Origin: an uncultured Eubacteriales bacterium
Lineage (GTDB): Bacteria > Bacillota > Clostridia > Christensenellales > UBA1242
Length of the DNA stretch: 30,080 nucleotides
NCBI GenBank assembly: GCA_900551855.1
Contig: URXM01000008.1
Location: forward strand, 1 to 30,080
Reading direction: 5' to 3'
The notes below the pieces were generated by a model. The model worked only from the letters and a program-made list of their open reading frames with translations. It made no database searches and had not been told where the DNA came from. The position numbers and the translations under genes were made by a program. This document shows positions 23,408 to 30,075 of this stretch, piece by piece; the stretch's first letter is position 1; each line of letters begins with the position of its first letter.

Positions 23408-24130
23408 ATGCTGGGGCAAGATGAGACTCTTGACCTTATTAAAAAAGCGCAATCTGGTGATGAATACGCTAAAGAAGTTTTAATCAATGAAAATTCTCCG
23501 CTCATAAAAAGTGTGATTAGATGGTTTAAGGATAAAGGCATTGAAAATGATGATTTGTTTCAACTTGGTTGTCTTGGTTTTTTGAAGGCTATAAACAATT
23601 TTGATTGTTCGTATAATGTCAAATTTTCCACATATGTTGTGCCAATGGTTGTGGGCGAAATCAAACGCTTTATGAGAGATGATGGCGCTGTTAAGGTTTC
23701 TAGGGCTATTAAGGGGCTTAATCTAAAAATCAACAAGTTTGTTGATGTCTTTTTTGTAGAAAATGGCAAGAAGCCAACCATCTCTGAAATTGCTGACCAC
23801 TTTAAAATAAGCGAGCAGGATGTTGTGCTTGCTATGGACTCTTCTAAAATGCCTATTTCTCTCTATACACCTTTTGATGATGGAGATGAAGATGGTTTGA
23901 CTGTTATTGACAGATTTGATGGGCAAGAAAATGAAAACTTCGTTGATAAATTCGCCTTGAAAGATATGATAAACAAATTGGATGACAGGGATAAGAAAAT
24001 TATTCTTATGAGATATTTCTACGACAAAACACAAGGTGAAATCGCTAAAAGGTTGGGGGTTTCGCAAGTGCAAGTCTCAAGACTTGAAAATAAAATTTTG
24101 GAAAATTTAAAGAAAAAATTGGAAAGTTGA
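23408..24130 (+). CDS. sigF: Forespore RNA polymerase sigma factor F
   Basis: A 240-aa sigma-70 family factor that directs early forespore transcription. Region 2 is highly conserved: DDLFQLGCLGFLKAINNFD (48-66), VKFSTYVVPMVVGEIKRFMRD (71-91) and then the DDGAVKVSR segment typical of SigF/SigG. Regions 3 and 4 follow. The -35-binding helix-turn-helix is TQGEIAKRLGVSQVQVSRLE near the C-terminus. The position directly after spoIIAB separates it from sigG. ATG 23408 lies two bases after the spoIIAB stop, with AAAGGTGG as ribosome site. No strong terminator follows. Confidence 0.95.
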   Translation: MLGQDETLDLIKKAQSGDEYAKEVLINENSPLIKSVIRWFKDKGIENDDLFQLGCLGFLKAINNFDCSYNVKFSTYVVPMVVGEIKRFMRDDGAVKVSRAIKGLNLKINKFVDVFFVENGKKPTISEIADHFKISEQDVVLAMDSSKMPISLYTPFDDGDEDGLTVIDRFDGQENENFVDKFALKDMINKLDDRDKKIILMRYFYDKTQGEIAKRLGVSQVQVSRLENKILENLKKKLES

Positions 24131-24296
24131 TTTGAGTTTGGAAAAGGTTGCTTATTGATTTAGCATTTTAGTTAAAACTTAAATTTGTTTTCCTTTTTTT
24201 TATTGCTATGTTATAACATTTTTATGTGAAGAATTTGTGCTTTTTTGTCTGCTTATAGATAAGGAAATATGCTTTTTACTGATTTTAGAGGTTTTT

Positions 24297-25071
24297 GTGA
24301 AAAATAAAATTAAAGTTTTGATTGATTCTGATGTCGCAAATGAAATTGATGACCAATTCATAAAAATAAGTTTGAAACTCAATTGATTGATGCAAATATT
24401 ATTTGTAAAGATAAAAAAGTTAAGTTGGACGAAAATAGAAAAGTCAATTATGTTGTTTCTATTCCTAAACATTCTTTTGTTTGGAGTGATTTCTTAAGAG
24501 CAATAAACTCCAACAAAGATTATTACCTTAAACCAAATATATTCTTTACTTCTGATACTCATTTTGGGCATGAGAAAAAAATAGATATAAAGAAGTGCCT
24601 TTTAAAACTGTCGATGAAATGAACAAAGAGTTGGTTAAGCGTTGGAACAACAAGGTGGGGCCAAATGATATAGTTTATCACTTGGGGAACTTTGGTGATT
24701 ATGAGTTTGTTAAACAACTAAATGGCAGGATTAAACTGATTTGCGGGAATTACGAAGAAAGAGATTATGGCAAAAATTTTGAAGAATTTAGGAAAAATTT
24801 GATTGCTCTTGGGTTTGATGATGTCATTCAAAAAGGGATTTACCTTGATGAAAAAGTATTGGGGCAAAAGGTGTATTTAACACACAAGCCTACAGATCAT
24901 GCTAAAGACTGCTTGACCATGTTTGGACATGTTCATAGCCTTGCTTTAGTTAAAGAATTTGGATTTAATGTCTGCACAACTTATCACTATTTTGCACCAA
25001 TTAGTTTGGAGACCGCTAAAAGATATTTAACTTTTGTTAAAAACTATGCAGATGCTGATGTCTTTATATAA
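24297..25071 (+). pseudogene. Metallophosphoesterase gene broken by two frameshifts
   Basis: Three consecutive frames together encode one calcineurin-like phosphoesterase of about 258 aa. Frame one starts at GTG 24297 (GAGG five bases upstream) with KVLIDSDVANEIDDQF. It continues in another frame from about 24363 (NKFETQLIDANIICKDKK) to the metal motif SDTHFGH, and in a third frame from about 24580 (PFKTVDEMNK to the end). Adding one A in the A5 run at 24362-24366 and one A in the A7 run at 24575-24581 restores a single reading frame. The metal motifs DTH, GNYE, THKP and GHVH remain, but the usual GD of HLGDFGD is GN. It may be a decayed gene, a sequencing error in homopolymers, or slippage. 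An extended -10 (TGT then TATAAC, 24212-24217) lies upstream. Confidence 0.75.
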
Positions 25072-25117
25072 AATTATATTTTGGGGGACTATGATTTAAA
25101 ATTACATAAAATATAAA

Positions 25118-25148
25118 AAGACTGTCAAAATTGACAGTCTTATTTTTT
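25118..25148. terminator. Bidirectional terminator between the phosphoesterase and the tRNA operon
   Basis: AAGACTGTCA (25118-25127) pairs with TGACAGTCTT (25132-25141). A T run follows on the plus strand and also on the minus strand. It ends the tRNA operon after tRNA-Tyr. Confidence 0.88.
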
Positions 25149-25163
25149 CTTATTCTCTTTTGG

Positions 25164-25245
25164 TGGGCAGGGATGGATTCGAACCATCGAAGACATAGTC
25201 GACGGATTTACAGTCCGTTGCATTTGGCCGCTCTGCAACCTACCC
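25164..25245 (-). tRNA. tRNA-Tyr (anticodon GTA)
   Basis: An 82-base class II tRNA with a long variable arm. The acceptor stem is GGGTAGG with CCTGCCC. The anticodon loop is CTGTAAA (GTA). CCA is encoded (25163-25161). It is the last gene of the six-tRNA operon. Confidence 0.96.
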
Positions 25246-25289
25246 ATACGGGAGGGGTTTATTCCTATAAAAATCCCTCATAAAAATGG

Positions 25290-25361
25290 AGCTGGCGAAA
25301 GGAATCGAACCTTCAACCTGCTGATTACAAGTCAGCTGCTCTACCATTGAGCCACGCCAGC
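25290..25361 (-). tRNA. tRNA-Thr (anticodon TGT)
   Basis: A 72-base tRNA. The acceptor stem is GCTGGCG with CGCCAGC. The anticodon loop is CTTGTAA (TGT), reading ACA. CCA is encoded. It is fifth in the operon. Confidence 0.96.
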
Positions 25362-25392
25362 ATACGAAATATATTAACCTTTTTTGTGTTTA

Positions 25393-25414
25393 AAGGTGAA
25401 ATTTCTTTCACCTT
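25393..25414. repeat. Hairpin in the spacer between tRNA-Phe and tRNA-Thr
   Basis: A perfect 9-bp stem, AAGGTGAAA with TTTCACCTT, and a four-base loop in the longest-structured spacer of the tRNA operon. It has no T run on either side. It may guide processing of the precursor. Confidence 0.55.
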
Positions 25415-25424
25415 ACACACCTGG

Positions 25425-25497
25425 TGCCCAAAGGTGGAATCGAACCACCGACACAGGGATTTTCAGTCCCTTGCTCTACCGACTGAGCTATCTGGGC
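25425..25497 (-). tRNA. tRNA-Phe (anticodon GAA)
   Basis: A 73-base tRNA. The acceptor stem is GCCCAGA with TTTGGGC (one G-U pair). The anticodon loop is CTGAAAA (GAA). CCA is encoded. It is fourth in the operon. Confidence 0.96.
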
Positions 25498-25505
25498 ATA
25501 ATTGG

Positions 25506-25579
25506 CGACTCGGAAGGGGCTCGAACCCTCGACCTCTAGCGTGACAGGCTAGCGTTCTAACCAACTGAACTACCGAGCC
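25506..25579 (-). tRNA. tRNA-Asp (anticodon GTC)
   Basis: A 74-base tRNA. The acceptor stem is GGCTCGG with CCGAGTC (one G-U pair) and the discriminator base is G. The anticodon loop is CTGTCAC (GTC). CCA is encoded. It lies eight bases upstream of tRNA-Phe in transcription order. Confidence 0.96.
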
Positions 25580-25673
25580 AAGTCGTCTTTTGTCCTAGCA
25601 AGACTTTTTGAGTCTATCATATTTTTAGGCTATTTTGCAAATATTATCACCAAATTTTTCTAAAAAATTTTGG

Positions 25674-25747
25674 TGGGCCTTCACGGACTCGAACCGCGGA
25701 CCGACCGGTTATGAGCCGGTTGCTCTAACCAACTGAGCTAAAGGCCC
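25674..25747 (-). tRNA. tRNA with CAT anticodon (elongator Met or Ile2)
   Basis: A 74-base tRNA. The acceptor stem is GGGCCTT with AAGGCCC and the discriminator is A. The anticodon loop is CTCATAA (CAT). The paired first base and ordinary anticodon stem exclude the initiator. It could be elongator tRNA-Met, or tRNA-Ile whose C34 is changed to lysidine by TilS; sequence alone does not decide. CCA is encoded. Confidence 0.93.
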
Positions 25748-25781
25748 AAAAATCTTGCTTTTGCAAACACATGTTTGCTGG

Positions 25782-25854
25782 TCGGGGTGGAGGGTCTCGA
25801 ACCCCCGACCTCACGGTCCCAAACCGCGCGCTCTACCAACTGAGCCACACCCCG
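25782..25854 (-). tRNA. tRNA-Pro (anticodon TGG)
   Basis: A 73-base tRNA. The acceptor stem is CGGGGTG with CACCCCG. The anticodon loop is TTTGGGA (TGG). CCA is encoded. It is the first gene of the operon, about 14 bases after the predicted transcription start. Confidence 0.96.
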
Positions 25855-25874
25855 TAATCAATGCTTGCTCAACC

Positions 25875-25903
25875 ATTTTATTATAATTTTATAGTTTTGT
25901 CAA
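25875..25903 (-). promoter_or_regulatory. Sigma-A promoter of the six-tRNA operon
   Basis: Minus strand: consensus TTGACA (25903-25898), a 17-base spacer, TAAAAT (25880-25875). The rest of 25904-26093 is very AT-rich and shows no gene. Confidence 0.88.
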
Positions 25904-26093
25904 GAAAATTTTATAAATTTTTTAAGTTATTTTTTGTTTTTATTTATCTTTTCAATTTAAAAACTTTTTACATAATTTAAAAAACAGAAAATTGCTATAC
26001 TTATATAAAGATTTGCTTTTTGCTGTATAACTTTGTTAATAAACTTATATACAAAAAAAGATTATATAAAAGAAAATTCTTTTCAAATTTATT

Positions 26094-26121
26094 TTGATTA
26101 TTAAAAACATTTGTGTAAAAT
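26094..26121 (+). promoter_or_regulatory. Probable promoter of the double cytidylate kinase gene
   Basis: TTGATT (26094-26099), a 16-base spacer, TAAAAT (26116-26121). The start near 26128 leaves a short leader with AAGGAG for the ATG at 26140. Confidence 0.6.
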
Positions 26122-26139
26122 ATCTCTAAGGAGATAGAT

Positions 26140-27501
26140 ATGATAAACATTGCTATTGATGGTTTCACTGGTAGTGGAAAATCAACTTTGGCAAAAGCAC
26201 TTGCCGTTAAATTGGGTGAAAATTTCAAAATCCTTGATACAGGAGCTATTTTTAGGGGATTGGGTTACGCTTTTGATTTGGCTGGATATAGAGAAATGAA
26301 TGATGAAAACATTACTTCATTTTTAAATGATGTCGATGTGAAGGTTAAGTTTATTGACAATGTTCAACATGTTTATGTAAATGATTCTGATGTCACAAGT
26401 TTTATAAGGACAGAAAAGGTGAGTCAACTCGCTTCAAAAATTTCAGTTTTTCCAAAAGTTCGTGAAAGATATTTGCAAATCGCAAAGAAATTTGCTCGTG
26501 AATATGACTGCATAATGGAAGGCAGAGATATCGGAACAGTTGTTATGCCTAGAGCTGATGTCAAGATTTTTTTGACAGCTGATGAAAATGTCAGAGCAAA
26601 AAGAAGATTTGATGAATTGATTGCAAAGGGTGCAAAAGTCACTTATGAAGAAGTCTTGAAAGATTTGAGAGAAAGAGATTTAAGAGACAGCAGTCGTGAT
26701 GTCGCACCTTTGATGCCAACAGAAGACAGCGTTATTGTTGACAACTCTGATATGTCTTTTGATGAAACTGTCGGTTATTGTCTTGCTATTATAAATGGGA
26801 AAATAAACGAAACTAAAAAAATAAACATTTCTATTGATGGTTATGTTTGCAGTGGAAAAAGCACCATAACAAAAGCTTTGGCAAAAAGACTTGGTTTTAG
26901 AATTTTTGACACGGGGGCAATCTATCGTGGCATTGCTTGTGCATTTGTTTATATGCACTATGATGTAAACAAAATTTCTGATGAATATATTTGCAATTTT
27001 GCAAAACAAATCAATGTAAAGATTGAGTTTATTGATGGAACAGAACATGTTTTTGTAAACGGAATTGATTACACTCCATTCCTTAGAACAGAAAGAACAA
27101 GTGCACTGTCAGCAAAAATTTCTCCATTTACTTGCATAAGAAACAAAGTTTTGGCTTTGCAAAGAGATTTTGCTAAACATAACAACACTGTTATGGAAGG
27201 TAGAGATATTGGAAGTTATGTTTTGCCTAATGCTGATTTCAAATTTTTCTGCACAGCTGATGAAAATGTCAGAGCTGAAAGAAGATATGAACAACAAAAA
27301 GCTTTGGGGAATGATGTTAACTTTGAAGATGTTTTGAAAGAATTGAGAGAAAGAGATTATAAAGATGTTCACAGAGAACACGGGGCGATTAAACTTTTGC
27401 CAGATTCAATCATTATTGACACAACAAATCAGAGCCTTGATCAAAGTGTGGAATTCTGTCTTAACGAAATCAAGAAAAAATATCCAAATTTGGTAAAGTA
27501 A
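26140..27501 (+). CDS. Tandem fusion of two cytidylate kinase domains
   Basis: A 453-aa protein with two complete (d)CMP kinase domains in series, about twice the normal Cmk length. Cmk phosphorylates CMP and dCMP with ATP. Domain 1 (1-225) has the P-loop GFTGSGKST (8-16), DTGAIFRG, MEGRDIGTVVMP and the canonical lid RDLRDSSRDVAPLMP. Domain 2 (226-453) has the P-loop GYVCSGKST (234-242), DTGAIYRG, MEGRDIGSYVLP and a changed lid, DYKDVHREHGAIKLLP, lacking the second Arg and the APL block. The P-loops are exactly 226 residues apart and the halves are clearly similar, so an in-frame duplication made the gene. Domain 1 looks fully active; domain 2 may differ in substrate. The ATG has AAGGAG. Divergent from the tRNA operon. 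Confidence 0.95.
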   Translation: MINIAIDGFTGSGKSTLAKALAVKLGENFKILDTGAIFRGLGYAFDLAGYREMNDENITSFLNDVDVKVKFIDNVQHVYVNDSDVTSFIRTEKVSQLASKISVFPKVRERYLQIAKKFAREYDCIMEGRDIGTVVMPRADVKIFLTADENVRAKRRFDELIAKGAKVTYEEVLKDLRERDLRDSSRDVAPLMPTEDSVIVDNSDMSFDETVGYCLAIINGKINETKKINISIDGYVCSGKSTITKALAKRLGFRIFDTGAIYRGIACAFVYMHYDVNKISDEYICNFAKQINVKIEFIDGTEHVFVNGIDYTPFLRTERTSALSAKISPFTCIRNKVLALQRDFAKHNNTVMEGRDIGSYVLPNADFKFFCTADENVRAERRYEQQKALGNDVNFEDVLKELRERDYKDVHREHGAIKLLPDSIIIDTTNQSLDQSVEFCLNEIKKKYPNLVK

Positions 27502-27561
27502 GGTTTAGTTAAAGCATTATAAGAAATTGTTTATATTGATTTAATTATTATTGTTATTTAT

Positions 27562-27591
27562 TTGACAGATAAAATTTTTACCTGTTATTAT
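27562..27591 (+). promoter_or_regulatory. Sigma-A promoter of the GT87-type gene
   Basis: TTGACA (27562-27567), an 18-base spacer, TATTAT (27586-27591) preceded by TGT. Start near 27598, just before the AAAGGGA ribosome site. Confidence 0.75.
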
Positions 27592-27618
27592 AAAAATGTG
27601 ATATTTAAAGGGAAGTAA

Positions 27619-29091
27619 GTGTTTATGGAAGGTGTTAAGTCTCAAAAGAAATTTGATTTAAGTTTGTTTTTAAAAATTTTCTTTATCGCTAGTATGGTGG
27701 GCTTTGGCATTTGGATAATTGTTGGTATCGTTTTGGGGTGTGTTGCTCCAAATGTCGATAAAAACATTTTGTATGTGTTTACTGGAAACATTCCTTTCTC
27801 AGATTTTGCAGAAACTTTGTCTTTTGCTATTTGTCCAAATCCTTACACTGGTGAGTATGGATTTAGAAGTATTTATCCACCACTTTCATTTTTGGTATTT
27901 TATCCTTTTGCTCTTATTTGTCTTGGACCTTTAAAACAATATGTTGCAGGAACTATTACTCTTGAACAACTTTCTGCAAACCCTTTGTTTATTTTAAGTT
28001 TTGTAATTTACTATTTGATTAACTTGGCGATTATAATGTATGTTGCTGCGAAATTTACAAAGTTGAAAGGCAAAAATCTTGTATTTTTGTTGGGGATTTT
28101 GTTCTGCTTTGGCCCTCTTCTTTTTGAATTTTTAAGAGCTAACAACACTCTTACTACTTGTATATTGACTTTATTGTTCTTCTATTTAAACAACTCTGAA
28201 ACAAGATGGAAAAGAGAAGTTTCTTATGCTTGTCTTGCTGGTGCTGTTTGTACAAAAATTTATCCAGCTTTGATTATCTTCTATTTGATCTACAAAGAAA
28301 AAGGCTGGGAAAAACTCTTTGCAGTTTTGAAAACTTTGGCTTATGCTTTGATTTTGATATTCGTTCCTTTCTTGTTTATTGAAGGAGGTTTCTCTAACAT
28401 TGCTGTTTTGTGGGGCAATTTTAGAGGATTTTCTGGAGATGGAACTTCTTCTCAATCTTTGGATGGTATGATTGGATTCATTGATTCTTTGGGACCAACT
28501 CAATGGACAACAAACATCTCTATTGAAACGGTTGTGTTCTGGTTCTGCGAAGGTCTCTCAGCAATTTTTGGTGGCGCTGATATGAGTTTGATTCATTCAA
28601 TGCTAAGTACTGTTTTGAGATATGGTTTGCTACTTTGTGCTGCTGTGCTTCCATTTATTTCATTTAAGTCTTCTAAAAATAAAGAATTTGTCGCTTTGGC
28701 AGTTGGATCTTATTTGTTGTTCCCAGGGGTATGCAATGGTTATTGCATGACTTTGATGATCATTCCTTTCCTTTTTATGATCAGAGATTGGGACAATATG
28801 AAGTTTTCTGACAAGGTGTTCTATTCTGTTTGCTACTTTATAATTGCAAACCCATTCTTCTTCAGTTTTGGCGTGTTTATTCCAAGTTCTATCGCAACAA
28901 TCGTTTTGGTTGTAAAATGTATAGTTGACATTATTGCAGATGATTGCAGAATTTTTAAAGAATATAGAAAGAACAAAACACTTGCAAAAAAAGATGCTGA
29001 TGATGAAAAAGAAGTAGAAAGTGCAGAGGATAAAGAAATAAAAAAAGAGAATTTTCAAAATTCTCTTTTTTGCAATTATGTGAGCGATTAA
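27619..29091 (+). CDS. Membrane glycosyltransferase, GT87/DUF2029-like
   Basis: A 490-aa polytopic protein with about ten to eleven helices, resembling polyprenol-phosphate-dependent GT-C mannosyltransferases of family GT87. Supporting features are an early Asp in PFSDFAE, the SIYPPLSFLVFYPFA loop, the FEFLRANNTLTTCILTLLF stretch and CTKIYPALIIFYLIYKEKGW, the equivalent of the family KxYP motif. These enzymes sit in the cytoplasmic membrane and add sugars to lipids or wall polymers; the acceptor is unknown. Start: GTG 27619 is six bases from AGGG; ATG 27625 is an alternative. The last 16 or so codons run through an intrinsic terminator hairpin (29041-29071), and the stop lies inside a leader repeat shared with the next genes, so the original C-terminus may have been replaced. 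Confidence 0.8.
   Translation: MFMEGVKSQKKFDLSLFLKIFFIASMVGFGIWIIVGIVLGCVAPNVDKNILYVFTGNIPFSDFAETLSFAICPNPYTGEYGFRSIYPPLSFLVFYPFALICLGPLKQYVAGTITLEQLSANPLFILSFVIYYLINLAIIMYVAAKFTKLKGKNLVFLLGILFCFGPLLFEFLRANNTLTTCILTLLFFYLNNSETRWKREVSYACLAGAVCTKIYPALIIFYLIYKEKGWEKLFAVLKTLAYALILIFVPFLFIEGGFSNIAVLWGNFRGFSGDGTSSQSLDGMIGFIDSLGPTQWTTNISIETVVFWFCEGLSAIFGGADMSLIHSMLSTVLRYGLLLCAAVLPFISFKSSKNKEFVALAVGSYLLFPGVCNGYCMTLMIIPFLFMIRDWDNMKFSDKVFYSVCYFIIANPFFFSFGVFIPSSIATIVLVVKCIVDIIADDCRIFKEYRKNKTLAKKDADDEKEVESAEDKEIKKENFQNSLFCNYVSD
29041..29071 (+). terminator. Intrinsic terminator inside the 3' end of the GT87-type gene
   Basis: AAAAGAGAATT pairs with AATTCTCTTTT around a five-base loop, followed by T. It ends 20 bases before the stop codon, so the final codons are translated from the hairpin and beyond it. 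Confidence 0.8.
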
Positions 29092-29097
29092 GGGAGG
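29070..29097 (+). repeat. Leader repeat, copy 1
   Basis: TTGCAATTATGTGAGCGATT then AAGGGAGG, ending in the ribosome site of the gene at 29103. A near-identical copy precedes the paralogue at 29512. Confidence 0.75.
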
Positions 29098-29102
29098 TGA
29101 AG

Positions 29103-29468
29103 ATGACTTTTAGATATATGCCATATTATATGACAAATAAAGATTGGTACTATTTTGATCCAAGAGATTACAGAACAAAGCTGACTGACAAGGCTACGCA
29201 AAAAGCATTAGAGAGTTATTTAGAAGACGAAAGGAGAAATGAACGAAATTCAAAATTAACTTTTGAAGAGTTGCTTTCTCGAACTAAAAAAGATATTGAG
29301 AGATATATCAAAAACAAACACAGATATACTATAAAAAATATTGAGCGTAGTGGTCCTACACTTATTGCTATTGATGGCAAACCAACTGAAAAAGAAACAG
29401 AAAATTGGGCTGAAGAATGGCTAGCAAAAATGAGTGGTGAAGTTGAACTTGATGAAGATGATCCATAA
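29103..29468 (+). CDS. Small protein of unknown family, paralogue 1, 121 aa
   Basis: I do not recognise the family. The N-terminal 41 residues align without gaps with the next gene: YY at 8-9, WYY at 15-17, DPR at 19-21, KLTDKAT at 26-32, KA at 34-35, SY at 38-39, Glu41. A helical middle follows, with RTKKDIERYIKNKHRYTI, then IDGKP. This copy adds an acidic tail (EVELDEDDP at the end). No signal or membrane helix; cytoplasmic. The start at 29103 is set by AGGGAGG directly upstream. It is made of two parts, an aromatic N-terminal module and a charged helix, and may bind a partner protein. No function is claimed. Confidence 0.8.
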   Translation: MTFRYMPYYMTNKDWYYFDPRDYRTKLTDKATQKALESYLEDERRNERNSKLTFEELLSRTKKDIERYIKNKHRYTIKNIERSGPTLIAIDGKPTEKETENWAEEWLAKMSGEVELDEDDP

Positions 29469-29477
29469 AATCATTTG

Positions 29478-29503
29478 TTGCAATTATATGAGCGATTAGG
29501 GGG
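29478..29503 (+). repeat. Leader repeat, copy 2
   Basis: TTGCAATTATATGAGCGATT then AGGGGG. It differs from copy 1 by one base in the first 20 and one base missing after that. It supplies the ribosome site of the gene at 29512. Confidence 0.75.
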
Positions 29504-29511
29504 ATAAAATT

Positions 29512-29826
29512 ATGATGTTTGATAAACCAGCATATTACACAAAAGATAAAGGATGGTATTATATTGATCCAAGAAAATGCACATCAAAATTAACAGATAA
29601 GGCTACACCAAAAGCAATAAAAAGCTATATCGAACATTATTGTCTGCTTGAGGGTGTGCCTATAAGTTTGAATGACGAAGAGTTTGCAGAGTTGGAGAAA
29701 GATATTACAGAAAGAACCAAGCAAGACATTGAAGAATATAAACAAAATAAAAACAGATACACATTTGAAGTTGATGAAAGAGGGAATAGAATTCTATCGA
29801 AAATTGATGGAAAGCCTATATTTTAA
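29512..29826 (+). CDS. Small protein of unknown family, paralogue 2, 104 aa
   Basis: A tandem paralogue of the 29103 gene. WYY (15-17), DPR (19-21), KLTDKAT (26-32), SY (38-39) and Glu41 are at identical residue numbers. The later RTKQDIEEYKQNKNRYTF and IDGKP are also shared. The middle diverges (YCLLEGVPISLNDEEFAELE), and the protein stops right after IDGKP, without the acidic tail. The start is ATG 29512, or ATG 29515, both just after GGGGG of the leader repeat. A terminator follows. The divergence between the two copies suggests an old duplication kept for a purpose. Confidence 0.8.
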   Translation: MMFDKPAYYTKDKGWYYIDPRKCTSKLTDKATPKAIKSYIEHYCLLEGVPISLNDEEFAELEKDITERTKQDIEEYKQNKNRYTFEVDERGNRILSKIDGKPIF

Positions 29827-29828
29827 AG

Positions 29829-29852
29829 ACACCGTAATTGGTGTTTTTTTTG
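29829..29852 (+). terminator. Terminator after the small-paralogue pair
   Basis: ACACC (29829-29833) pairs with GGTGT (29840-29844), followed by eight T. The stem is short but the T run is strong. Confidence 0.75.
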
Positions 29853-29961
29853 TTGGTTTTTATGATTAGAAGATGCTTGCTAAGGACGAAATTGTGGTTG
29901 AAATTGGTTAAAAACAATGCGAAGCCATGATACACTAGGGAGCGTTGTGAGAAAGAATTAG

Positions 29962-30008
29962 AAAAAAGTCAAAAAAAGTTTGAAAAAAGTGAAAAAATAT
30001 TTAAAAAA
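29962..30008 (+). promoter_or_regulatory. Helically phased A-tracts (UP-element-like)
   Basis: Five A-tracts of six or seven bases (29962-29967, 29971-29977, 29983-29988, 29992-29997, 30003-30008). Their centres are 9 to 11.5 bases apart, about 10.25 on average, so they should bend DNA in one direction just upstream of the 30012 promoter. This is typical of UP regions of rRNA promoters. Nothing gene-like is seen from 29853 to 29961. Confidence 0.7.
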
Positions 30009-30011
30009 GTG

Positions 30012-30041
30012 TTGACAAAGGAGAAAGGAATATAGTAAAAT
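30012..30041 (+). promoter_or_regulatory. Strong promoter, probably of an rRNA operon
   Basis: Consensus TTGACA (30012-30017), an 18-base spacer, TAAAAT (30036-30041). The phased A-tracts upstream and the stable leader hairpin downstream fit an rRNA operon promoter, with 16S rRNA expected beyond the window edge. Confidence 0.75.
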
Positions 30042-30047
30042 ACCCAT

Positions 30048-30075
30048 GTTGACACCGCGAGAAGCGTGTATCAAC
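30048..30075 (+). other. Leader hairpin at the window edge
   Basis: GTTGACAC and CGC pair with GCG and TGTATCAAC around a GAGAA loop, with one mismatch and one bulge. It is probably part of the pre-16S rRNA leader. The window ends five bases later. Confidence 0.55.

Noticed and set aside
24269..24307. Twelve-codon frame with its own ribosome site before the phosphoesterase remnant (MLFTDFRGFCEK)
   Set aside because: It could be a leader peptide or a further frame fragment of the broken gene; nothing beyond an AAGGA site supports it.
24575..24581. Programmed -1 frameshift at the A7 run
   Set aside because: A slip is possible, but a second break of the same type upstream and a changed metal residue make decay or a homopolymer error more likely; no stimulatory structure was seen.
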